Shown: one piece after another, positions 1 through 6,807 of the stretch
Layout of the letters: every line of letters starts with the position of its first letter
How positions within the stretch are numbered: the first letter of the stretch is position 1
From: an uncultured Bacilli bacterium
GTDB taxonomy: Bacteria > Bacillota_I > Bacilli_A > RF39 > UBA660
Assembly: GCA_948760655.1 (NCBI GenBank)
Contig: CAQBKK010000039.1
Span: 1 to 10,624 of the forward strand
DNA length: 10,624 bases
Direction of reading: 5' to 3'
Made by a program: the position numbers and the translations under genes
The notes under the pieces: model-generated
Told to the model about the DNA's origin: nothing
Seen by the model: the letters and a program-made list of their open reading frames with translations, nothing else
Database searches by the model: none

Positions 1-1
1 A

Positions 2-796
2 AAGAATGATAAACGATTTAAATATTTAAAAAAGAAAAATGGAGGAGTTTCTTCTGCTAGAAATTATGGATTAGCAAAAGTAAAATATGAATATATTTGT
101 TTTATTGATGGTGATGATTATCTAGATAAAAAATATCTAGAAGTATTACTAAATGCGATAGAGTCAGGTGACTATGATTTCTCAATTTGCAACATAAAAA
201 GAATATATAAAGATAAAACTACGCATAATGCTATTGATGATCAAATAGTAAAAGAATGTAGATATCCAGCATTATGGAATAAAATGTGCAAAAGATCTTT
301 ATTTACAAAATACAATTTGAAATTTGTAGAAAATGTATGGTATGAAGATTTAGCAATGGGAGTAGAGATTTATTTAGCCTCTAATAACTATATCACAACA
401 AATGCTTATATCTATAATTATATACAACATGAAAATTCCTTAGTTAAAGTAAGTGATAATCGCATTTTTGATATATATAAGATAATGGAAGAGATAGAAA
501 ATTTTGCAAAATCAAATAATCTTTATGAAGAAAAGATTGTAACAATAGAATTTGTTCATATATATCATGTACTAGTTGGTACCATTTATAGAGCCAGTTT
601 TCATAAACAATTTTCTATGAAGATGATAAAAGAAATATATGATTATGTGAAACAAAACTATCCAACATGGTATAAAAATGAATATATAAAGAATTTACCA
701 TTTTTTTTTAAGGTATATTTAAAATGTCTAAAGTATCATTTCTTTTGGTTAATATTTATTATGTTAAAACTCTTTAATAAAAAAATAAATTTATAA
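2..796 (+). CDS. Family 2 glycosyltransferase, 5'-truncated by the window edge
   Basis: This is the C-terminal 264 codons of a GT-A-fold family 2 glycosyltransferase, which moves a sugar from a nucleotide-sugar to a growing lipid-linked glycan on the cytoplasmic face of the membrane. The frame is open from base 2, so the first start-like ATG at 284 is internal. Visible family marks, by window codon, are GGVSSARNYGL at 14-24, the nucleotide/metal-binding FIDGDDYL at 34-41, WNKMCKRSLF at 92-101, and an acidic YEDL at 114-117 that fits the usual catalytic-base ED position. About 60 N-terminal residues, with the first half of the Rossmann-like fold, lie outside the window. The C-terminus is aromatic and basic, which suits membrane association. 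The stop is 12 bases before the flippase gene, so the two are probably co-transcribed. The sugar donor and acceptor cannot be told from the sequence. Confidence 0.9.
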   Translation, partial: KNDKRFKYLKKKNGGVSSARNYGLAKVKYEYICFIDGDDYLDKKYLEVLLNAIESGDYDFSICNIKRIYKDKTTHNAIDDQIVKECRYPALWNKMCKRSLFTKYNLKFVENVWYEDLAMGVEIYLASNNYITTNAYIYNYIQHENSLVKVSDNRIFDIYKIMEEIENFAKSNNLYEEKIVTIEFVHIYHVLVGTIYRASFHKQFSMKMIKEIYDYVKQNYPTWYKNEYIKNLPFFFKVYLKCLKYHFFWLIFIMLKLFNKKINL

Positions 797-808
797 AGTA
801 GGTGCAGT

Positions 809-2905
809 ATGAAAAAAAAAGATGTCAAGGATTTTTTATGGAGTACAATAGGATCAGTAGTTTTTGGATTTATTTCGCTATTTTTTTTGATTATTACTAC
901 TCGTGTTAATGGTTTAGAGATAGCAGGAGCTTTTACGTATGCTTTTGCAAATGCTTGTGTTTTTTGGACGATTGGTTCCTATAGTGGAAAAGCATTTCAA
1001 ATAACAGAGATAAATGACGAATATTCTGATAGTGACTTTTTATATAACAAGTTAACAACTTGTATAATTATGATTGTTATTGCTTTTCTTTTTTGTTTCA
1101 TTACAAGACCTAGTTTGTTAAAAGTAGAATTAATTATCATACTTACTTTATTTAGAAGTGTAGATGCTTTTATCGATTCCATTCATTGTATTATACAAAG
1201 AAATGGTGAATTACATAAAGTCGGAAAATCAATGTTTTTAAGAACAATTATGATTATTCTTACATTTTTTATAGTTGATAAATTATTCAATAATGTAGTT
1301 TATGCTAGTTTAGCTATTTTAATTGTTAATGTTGTATATTGTTTGTTTGTTGATTTTTATTTAATTAAAAATAAATTTGAAAAACGAAAATATAATAAAA
1401 AAATCAATGTGTCATTACTAAAAGCAGGATTTGCTGTATGTTTGTATTCCTTTTTAGCAATCTATATTTCTAATGCTTCTAAATATGCAATTAATTCTTT
1501 TTCCACCGATGATATACAAGCGTTGTTTGGCATTATTATTTTACCAGCATCCTTTTTAGCATTATTTTCTCAATATTTAGTACAACCATTTTTAAATGAT
1601 ATTACAAAAAAAGTAAAAGAAAAAGATAAAAAAGGATTAATTAAAAAAATTTTAATAATTGGTTCTTTTATTGTTGGAATAGGTATATTTGCTATTTTGG
1701 GTTGTTATTTACTAGGAATACCAGTTCTTGAATTTATTTACGGAGTAACTTTAAAAGCTGAATTAAAGAATTTACTTATTATTTTAATAGGTTCTTTATT
1801 TTATTCTTTGGCGATTTTATTTTCTACCATTTTTATTGCTTTAAGAAAAACAGGAACACAATTGGTATTATTAATACTAACTGCCATTTTTACTTTCTTT
1901 ACTTCAAAATATTTAACACTTCATTATGGAATTGATGGTGCGACTTATGCTTATGTACTTGCTATGGCTGTAGAATTTATATTGCATTTGCTAGTACTAT
2001 TTATATCTTTAAAAAGAAAGAAAGAAACAATAATGATTCGTCTTATGGGTGGCTTAGGAAATCAAATGTTTCAGTATGCGACCTTAAGAACCCAAATGAT
2101 AAAATATAAACAAGATGGAATCATCTCTTTAAAAGGAATTACGAATAAAACACACAATGTATATTGTTTAAACCATTTTAATATTGATAAAAATATTACA
2201 ATTGTGAACAAAGAAAGTATAAAATCAAAACTAAATTATTTATTTTATGGATTTTATTGTGTATTTTTAGTAAAAAGAAAAAATGGCTTTAAAATCATTC
2301 AGAAAATACAACCTTTATTAAATAAAATAGGTATGTATTGTGTACCAGATGGATTTGTAGAGTTATCTAAAAGTAACACTACTAATAATGTAATGGTAGG
2401 GTATTATCAATCTTTACATTATTTTAATGAATATAAAGATGTTATAAAAAAAGAATTGAAAGTAGTAGATCCTATTTTAGATAAAAATAAAAATCTTTTA
2501 GCAGAAATCGAAAAAAATAATTCAATATGCGTTCATATTCGTAGAGGAGATTTTGTAGGAACAAATCATCAAATCTGTGATGAAGCCTACTACTTGAAAG
2601 CAGAATCTATTATAAGAGAAAAAGTGAAAAATCCTAAATTTTATATTTTTTCTGATGATTTAGAATGGGTGAAAGAACATATTAGATTTACAAGTAAAGT
2701 TTATTATGTAGAAGGAAATAATAATTATGAGGATTTAAGACTTATGTATAGTTGTAAACATTTTATTATTTCAAATTCTTCTTTTAGTTGGTGGGCACAA
2801 TATTTAACAGATAATGAAAAAAGAATAACCATAGCACCTAAAAAATGGTTTCAAAATGAAAATCAAAAAGTTGATATTTATGAAGATGATTGGATAAAGA
2901 TATAA
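809..2905 (+). CDS. Wzx-like polysaccharide flippase fused to GT11 alpha-1,2-fucosyltransferase-like domain
   Basis: One 698-residue frame holds two proteins. Residues 1 to about 405 are a chain of hydrophobic helices typical of oligosaccharide flippases of the MATE/PST superfamily, which turn lipid-linked repeat units across the membrane. Residue 409 is a Met that starts a full family 11 glycosyltransferase: MIRLMGGLGNQMFQYA at 409-424, HIRRGD at 576-581, then FYIFSDD and ISNSSFSWWAQYL. GT11 enzymes mostly transfer fucose from GDP-fucose in alpha-1,2 linkage. The GT11 part is 290 residues, the usual length of a stand-alone enzyme, so nothing seems lost at the joint. Codons 409-410 lie at a TAATG stop/start overlap in another frame, which hints at two genes merged by a small indel. 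The ribosome site before 809 is weak (AGGTG, 4-base gap). A run of nine A follows the start codon. Neighbours are glycosyltransferases, so the context is surface glycan export and decoration. Confidence 0.88.
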   Translation: MKKKDVKDFLWSTIGSVVFGFISLFFLIITTRVNGLEIAGAFTYAFANACVFWTIGSYSGKAFQITEINDEYSDSDFLYNKLTTCIIMIVIAFLFCFITRPSLLKVELIIILTLFRSVDAFIDSIHCIIQRNGELHKVGKSMFLRTIMIILTFFIVDKLFNNVVYASLAILIVNVVYCLFVDFYLIKNKFEKRKYNKKINVSLLKAGFAVCLYSFLAIYISNASKYAINSFSTDDIQALFGIIILPASFLALFSQYLVQPFLNDITKKVKEKDKKGLIKKILIIGSFIVGIGIFAILGCYLLGIPVLEFIYGVTLKAELKNLLIILIGSLFYSLAILFSTIFIALRKTGTQLVLLILTAIFTFFTSKYLTLHYGIDGATYAYVLAMAVEFILHLLVLFISLKRKKETIMIRLMGGLGNQMFQYATLRTQMIKYKQDGIISLKGITNKTHNVYCLNHFNIDKNITIVNKESIKSKLNYLFYGFYCVFLVKRKNGFKIIQKIQPLLNKIGMYCVPDGFVELSKSNTTNNVMVGYYQSLHYFNEYKDVIKKELKVVDPILDKNKNLLAEIEKNNSICVHIRRGDFVGTNHQICDEAYYLKAESIIREKVKNPKFYIFSDDLEWVKEHIRFTSKVYYVEGNNNYEDLRLMYSCKHFIISNSSFSWWAQYLTDNEKRITIAPKKWFQNENQKVDIYEDDWIKI
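2013..2035 (+). repeat. (AAAG)3 repeat and TAATG overlap at the flippase/GT11 joint
   Basis: Three tandem AAAG units occupy 2013-2024, directly before the overlap TAATG at 2031-2035. The ATG at 2033 is the natural GT11 start. The TAA at 2031-2033 is in the frame that the flippase would read after losing one 4-base unit (or one base). The flippase would then end in KRKKQ and the GT11 gene would start by translational coupling. In the present state the two are one frame. Confidence 0.7.
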
Positions 2906-2926
2906 AAGAGGAAAGAGGTAAGATTA

Positions 2927-4495
2927 ATGAGAAAGTATATAAAAACCAACTTATCAACAATACTATTCTCTTTTTTCTTTGCCCTTGTACTTTTATTAGA
3001 CACAAAATTAACTTTTAATGGAGAAAGTATTTCTGCATTTACTAATGTCATGTGGGGGTCTTTTTCCTTTAGCGATATTCTATGGTTTTGTTTTTTCTTT
3101 TGTATCACTTATATTCTTTTAACAAACATTGTAAAGTTTTATAATAAAGTACCTGTAAAGGATGTAAATAAAAAGAAACTACCTATATTCAAGATTTCTT
3201 TCTGTGTTTTAGTAATTGCTTGGCTACCATACTTATTAACATACTTTCCAGGTGGTGTTTATTACGACACATTTGCATCTATTAAACAAGTAGAAAATGG
3301 TTTAAGTGGTCTTACCAATCATAATCCAGTACTTTACACACTGATTTTAAAGTTATTCATAACATTAGGAGAGATTACTCATGTCGGTTTAAAAGGAGGA
3401 TTATTTTATTTTTTAGTTGTTCAGTACATAACTTGTGCTCTTATCCTTTCTTATGCAGTAAAAGTCATTTATAAGAAACAAATTTCAAAATGGTACGCGT
3501 ATGGAACGCTCTTATTCTTCGCATTATTTTCCCTTGTGCCTTTTTATGTCATCTCAATATGGAAAGATACACCTTTTTCCTTTGTCTTATTTTTATTTAT
3601 TACATTTTTATTAGATAAAGGATTTTATTTTGTAAATAAGAAAAAAGATTTCCTTTGCTACTTGTTACTAGCACTTCTTATCTGCTTTCTAAGAAATAAT
3701 GGAATACTTATTCTACTAGGAATGACTTTTCTTATTTTCTTAGACAACAAAAATAAAAAATTTTTACTATCCAGTGGGGGACTCTTACTAATAGTCCTAT
3801 TCATACAAGGTCCTGTATATTCTCATTTTAATATGAATGGCAGTACATTTTTAGAAGCAAGTGCTATACCTTTTCAACAAATCACTTATTCAATAAGAGA
3901 GGGGATAGAACTAGATGAGGCAGACTACAACTTTATAAAATCAGTTATGCCTTTAGGAACGTTAAAGGGTGCTTATACCTCAGTGAATTTTGATACAATT
4001 AAATTTCATCAGTCATTTAATTCGTACGCATTCAGTAGTGGAAAAAAAGAATTTCTAAGGCTTTGGTTGAAACTACTTCCCAAAAATTTTAGTAATTATG
4101 TAGAGGCTTATTTATTACAAACCCTAGGATTTTGGGACTATCTAAGAGGAAACGATACCGCGTATATACAAAATACGATTTGGGAAAACGATTATCATTT
4201 AGAACAAACGGACTTAATCGAAAAGGTAAGTGGTATCTCTTTAAAAAAAGTATTGGAACCAAAAGTATATTTATCATCAGCACTTTTTGTATGGGTGTCA
4301 TTTCTATCTATGATTTTAGTGGTGCAAAAAAAGAAATACAAACATTTACTCTATTATGCCCCCTGTATAGTATTATGGGTATCTATTATGATAGGAACAC
4401 CGATTGCTTTTAGTTTGCGGTATGTATATGTATTTGTCCTTTTCCTACCATTTAGTTTTATTATTCCTTTACTATCTGAGTCAGAAAGAAAATAA
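2927..4495 (+). CDS. Large multi-pass membrane protein, GT-C-like (DUF6020-like)
   Basis: This is a 522-residue integral membrane protein. About nine hydrophobic segments lie between residues 8 and 300, followed by a mostly polar stretch of about 130 residues and three more helices at the C-terminus. Two motifs stand out in the first extracytoplasmic region: YFPGGVYYDT, with Asp114, and TNHNPVLYTL at 130-139. A membrane-edge acidic residue early in the chain followed by a His/Asn/Pro motif recalls GT-C glycosyltransferases that use lipid-linked sugars, and I associate this pattern with proteins labelled DUF6020; that family name is from memory. The start has a good ribosome site (AGAGGT at 2914-2919, 7-base gap). 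The gene lies 21 bases after the flippase/GT11 gene and closes the operon. A role in adding sugars or other groups to the exported glycan is an inference. A polymerase (Wzy-like) role is an alternative. Confidence 0.8.
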   Translation: MRKYIKTNLSTILFSFFFALVLLLDTKLTFNGESISAFTNVMWGSFSFSDILWFCFFFCITYILLTNIVKFYNKVPVKDVNKKKLPIFKISFCVLVIAWLPYLLTYFPGGVYYDTFASIKQVENGLSGLTNHNPVLYTLILKLFITLGEITHVGLKGGLFYFLVVQYITCALILSYAVKVIYKKQISKWYAYGTLLFFALFSLVPFYVISIWKDTPFSFVLFLFITFLLDKGFYFVNKKKDFLCYLLLALLICFLRNNGILILLGMTFLIFLDNKNKKFLLSSGGLLLIVLFIQGPVYSHFNMNGSTFLEASAIPFQQITYSIREGIELDEADYNFIKSVMPLGTLKGAYTSVNFDTIKFHQSFNSYAFSSGKKEFLRLWLKLLPKNFSNYVEAYLLQTLGFWDYLRGNDTAYIQNTIWENDYHLEQTDLIEKVSGISLKKVLEPKVYLSSALFVWVSFLSMILVVQKKKYKHLLYYAPCIVLWVSIMIGTPIAFSLRYVYVFVLFLPFSFIIPLLSESERK

Positions 4496-4535
4496 AAAAC
4501 AAAAAACGACAAATCATTTCGTTTGTCTTTGTTAG

Positions 4536-4558
4536 TATAACTTCCTAACTTTAGGAGG
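4536..4558 (+). promoter_or_regulatory. Ribosome binding site buried in a terminator stem, with a possible -10 box
   Basis: The AGGAGG at 4553-4558 is the only strong ribosome site for the TTG start at 4568 (9-base gap), and it lies entirely in the 3' arm of the hairpin at 4539-4560. Read-through RNA from the operon would hide it. A -10-like TATAAC sits at 4536-4541. A transcript starting about 7 bases later would lack most of the 5' arm and leave the site free. No convincing -35 box is seen, so the promoter part is weak. Confidence 0.5.
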
Positions 4559-4569
4559 TTTTTTATTTT
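4539..4569 (+). terminator. Rho-independent terminator of the polysaccharide operon
   Basis: AACTTCCTAA at 4539-4548 pairs with TTAGGAGGTT at 4551-4560, with one G-U pair and a very short loop; nine pairs with a 4-base loop is the likely form. It is followed by a T-rich run to 4569. A weaker hairpin, GACAAA at 4508-4513 with TTTGTC at 4522-4527, comes just before it. Confidence 0.75.
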
Positions 4570-5378
4570 GAATGAAGTAGAAGAGTTAGTAAAAATAGAA
4601 GATATGATTTATGAGGTCAAAGGTCGTCAAGTTATGTTGGATAGTGATCTTGCTAAATTGTATCAATGTAAAAATGGAACAAAGGAAATTAATCAAGCTG
4701 TAAAAAATAATTTGGAAAAGTTTCCAGAGCGATTTTCATGGAAATTATCTATAGAAGAAGTTCAAGAAATTTTGGGAAGGTATAAAAATCCACGTGTGTT
4801 TACAGAACAAGGAGTAGCAATGCTTGTAACCATATTAAAATCCAAAATTGCAACCAATATCAGTATTCAAATTATGGATGTTTTTGTAGCTATGAGAAAA
4901 TACATAGCCAATAACAATTATGGGGAACGTTTAAATTATATAGAAACAAAAGTAATAGAACACGATGCTAAATTTGATCAAGTATTTTCCAAATTAGAAA
5001 ATGAAAAGAATACCCATATTTTCTTTAAAGGGCAAATTTTTGATACTTACTCTTTATTGGTAAATCTATTAAATAAAGCCAAAGAAGAAATCATGATTAT
5101 TGATAATTATATCGATAAAAATTTACTGGCAATCCTTTCCAAAATAGATTTACCTATATTTGTTATTACTAATCGTATTTCCAAGTTGGATATAGAAAAA
5201 TACCAAAAACAATATACCAATGTTTTTATAACAATTAGTAAAATATTCCATGACCGTTTCATCATTTTAGACAAACAAATCCTAATCATTGTGGCGCTTC
5301 TTTTAAAGATTTAGGAAAAAAGTGTTTTGCAAAGAAGATAAAGAGTATTTACAAGAAATTTTAAATCGCGCTATATAA
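4568..5378 (+). pseudogene. ORF6N-domain protein with HDRF-type C-terminal domain, frameshifted
   Basis: Translation from the TTG at 4568 gives 248 residues, ending at 5314. Residues about 5-115 match the ORF6N domain (VKIEDMIYEVKGRQVMLDSDLA, cut here at VMLDSDLA, then FPERF and RVFTEQGVAML), a DNA-binding-like domain of phage and accessory proteins. After a short coiled segment, residues 150-235 form an alpha/beta domain ending in FHDRFIILD (His228, Asp229). Homologues as I recall them continue with YHCGASxKDLGKKCFA and a final acidic helix. Here HCGASFKDLGKKCFA is encoded from 5287 in a shifted frame, and KEDKEYLQEILNRAI from 5331 in the third frame, ending with TAA at 5376. Two net one-base losses, near 5282-5286 and 5316-5335, explain this. 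The gene is probably decaying or harbours sequencing errors; the shortened product may keep its DNA-binding part. TTG is chosen because of AGGAGG 9 bases upstream; the ATG at 4572 is out of frame. Confidence 0.8.
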
Positions 5379-5382
5379 AAAA

Positions 5383-5412
5383 TAAACACATTTTTAATAG
5401 ACATGATATAAT
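5383..5412 (+). promoter_or_regulatory. Extended -10 promoter of the CDF transporter gene
   Basis: TGATATAAT at 5404-5412 is a perfect extended -10 element, with TATAAT at 5407-5412. TAAACA at 5383-5388 is a four-of-six match to the -35 box at an 18-base spacing. Transcription would start near 5419, giving a leader of about 38 bases, too short for a metal riboswitch. Confidence 0.7.
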
Positions 5413-5456
5413 GAGAAAGCACGTTAAAAATAAAATAGAAGTAAAGAGGTTTTCGT

Positions 5457-6335
5457 ATGACAGAACGTTTTCAAAAAATAAAAATAGCAAGTATTTTAGG
5501 AATTCTTGGGAATTTTTTTCTAATGATTTTGAAAGGGAGTATTGGACTATTTACCAAAAGTCAAGCTATGATTGCAGATGCGTTCAACTCAACAAGTGAT
5601 GTATTTTCTTCTTTTATGACTTTTTTGGGGAATAAAATTGCTAGTAAACCAAAAGATGAAGACCATAACTTAGGACACGGAAAAGCAGAGTATATTTATT
5701 CTATGCTCATTAGTATAGCCATGTTTTTACTGGCAGTACAGTCTTTTTGGGAGTCTTTGCAGTCTTTACTTCTAAAAAGGGAGTTTGTTTTTTCTAAATG
5801 GTTAGTCGTTGTTTGTTTGCTTACTATTTTCATTAAGATTTGTTTGTATTTTTATACTCATAGATTGGCAAAACAATATAAAAATATTTTGCTTTCTGCT
5901 AATGCAAAAGACCATAGAAATGATTGTGTGATTACTTTAGCAAATTTGATTTCCTGTATTTTTAGTTATTATCATATTTATTTTGTTGATGGGGTAGTTG
6001 GGATATGTATTTCTTTATGGATTTTTTATACGGCGATACAGATTTATTTAGAAAGCTATAATGTTTTAATGGATAAAGCAATGGATTATTCTACCAAAGA
6101 TAAGGTATTTGCTATTATTAAAAATTATCCTGAGATAGAAAAAGTTAATCATTTTAATGCTACTCCAGTTGGGTATAAATACCAAATCACATTTACTATA
6201 TTTGTAGATGGGAACTTATCAACATTTAAGAGTCATGAAATAGCAGATAAGTTGGAAGATGAGATTGAAGAAAAAGTAGAGGAAGTTTACTTATCTGTGA
6301 TTCATGTAAATCCAATGGAAATTAAGTCAAAATAA
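5457..6335 (+). CDS. Cation diffusion facilitator transporter, manganese-type metal site likely
   Basis: This 292-residue protein exports divalent metal ions from the cytoplasm in exchange for protons, working as a dimer in the membrane. It has the CDF layout: helices over residues about 9-200, then a cytoplasmic ferredoxin-like C-terminal domain at about 205-292 (IEKVNHFNATPVGYKY and the closing SVIHVNP). Helix 2 carries ADAFNSTSDV, giving Asn44 and Asp48. Helix 5 carries AKDHRNDC, giving Asp152 and Asp156. Zinc exporters usually have His or Asp in place of Asn44 and His in place of Asp152; an N-D/D-D site is what I recall for bacterial Mn exporters such as MntE. The conserved LGHGKAEYI follows helix 2. 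The ribosome site AAAGAGGT at 5443-5450 fits the ATG at 5457. The gene has its own promoter and terminator and is probably monocistronic. Iron or another metal cannot be excluded. Confidence 0.9.
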   Translation: MTERFQKIKIASILGILGNFFLMILKGSIGLFTKSQAMIADAFNSTSDVFSSFMTFLGNKIASKPKDEDHNLGHGKAEYIYSMLISIAMFLLAVQSFWESLQSLLLKREFVFSKWLVVVCLLTIFIKICLYFYTHRLAKQYKNILLSANAKDHRNDCVITLANLISCIFSYYHIYFVDGVVGICISLWIFYTAIQIYLESYNVLMDKAMDYSTKDKVFAIIKNYPEIEKVNHFNATPVGYKYQITFTIFVDGNLSTFKSHEIADKLEDEIEEKVEEVYLSVIHVNPMEIKSK

Positions 6336-6364
6336 AAGATTCTATTTTTTTGTAGAATCTTTTT
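6335..6364. terminator. Bidirectional terminator between convergent genes
   Basis: AAAGATTCTA at 6335-6344 pairs perfectly with TAGAATCTTT at 6353-6362 around an 8-base loop. T-rich sequence follows on both strands (to 6364 on +, and TTTTATTTT reading on the minus strand). It serves the CDF gene and the small minus-strand gene, whose stop codon at 6365-6363 touches it. Confidence 0.88.
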
Positions 6365-6680
6365 AAATACTTTTTGTTTGAGTATCCTCTTCATATAAGT
6401 CAATTGTTCCTTCAAATTTTTTTTGAATATTATTGGCTTCTTCTTCATTTTTTATTTCTGTTATTACACTTGTTTTGATATTGTGTATTTCGGTATTTAG
6501 GGCGATTAATCTAGTCATTATTGTATCGAGAGAGGATTCTAGTTGTATTTTAGATTTGGGATTTTTTGTTTTATCGTATTGTGTGTGTAGAGAAACCCAT
6601 AAAATCATTAGTTGGTTTAGTTCTTTATTTAAACTTTTTAATTCATTTTCTAATTGTTCTTTTATATTCAAACTTTCCAT
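6363..6680 (-). CDS. Small hypothetical coiled-coil protein
   Basis: This is a 105-residue protein that I do not recognise. It is rich in Leu, Glu, Lys and Asn with regular spacing of hydrophobic residues from about residue 3 to 90 (for example LENELKSLNKELNQLM), so a long helical coiled coil is likely; there is no signal peptide, membrane helix or cysteine. The C-terminal 20 residues are acidic and probably disordered. It is a real gene rather than an antisense shadow: it has an AAAGGAGA ribosome site (6692-6685) five bases before the ATG at 6680, a promoter upstream, and a terminator at its stop. A + strand frame over the same bases has no ribosome site. It is transcribed away from the oxidoreductase gene and towards the CDF gene. 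A cytoplasmic oligomerising or adaptor role is only a guess. Confidence 0.75.
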   Translation of the reverse strand: MESLNIKEQLENELKSLNKELNQLMILWVSLHTQYDKTKNPKSKIQLESSLDTIMTRLIALNTEIHNIKTSVITEIKNEEEANNIQKKFEGTIDLYEEDTQTKSI

Positions 6681-6703
6681 ATTTTCTCCTTTATTCTAGT
6701 TTT

Positions 6704-6733
6704 ATTATAAATGGAAATAGAGAGATTATACAA
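6704..6733 (-). promoter_or_regulatory. Minus-strand promoter of the coiled-coil gene
   Basis: Read on the minus strand, TTGTAT (6733-6728) and TATAAT (6709-6704) are 18 bases apart, giving a start near 6697 and a short leader to the ribosome site at 6692-6685. A second TATAAT occurs at 6730-6725. Confidence 0.55.
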
Positions 6734-6774
6734 TGGTTATTTCCTTTATTTTACATAAATCTAAAAGAAATTCG

Positions 6775-6783
6775 TGTTATAAT
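6775..6783 (+). promoter_or_regulatory. Extended -10 promoter of the oxidoreductase gene
   Basis: TGTTATAAT at 6775-6783 is a full extended -10 element. A -35-like TTTACA at 6750-6755 is 22 bases upstream, too far for normal use, so the TG motif probably compensates. Transcription would begin near 6790, just ahead of the ribosome site AAGGAG at 6795-6800. Confidence 0.65.
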
Positions 6784-6807
6784 ATAGAAAATACAAGGAG
6801 TGATACC

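Noticed and set aside
5379..5456. Metal riboswitch (yybP-ykoY type) before the CDF gene
   Set aside because: The leader after the promoter is only about 38 bases and has no matching stems.
5411..5599. 62-residue + frame ahead of and overlapping the CDF gene
   Set aside because: Its ATG lies inside the -10 box of the CDF promoter, it has no ribosome site, and it overlaps a clear transporter gene.
6433..6699. 88-residue + frame opposite the small coiled-coil gene
   Set aside because: There is no ribosome site, and its hydrophobic composition is the complement of a Lys/Glu-rich gene on the other strand, which has full start and stop signals.
6733..6807. Upstream in-frame ATG giving a 25-residue longer oxidoreductase
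   Set aside because: It precedes the extended -10 promoter, lacks a ribosome site and matches no known N-terminus; ATG 6808 has AAGGAG at the right distance.
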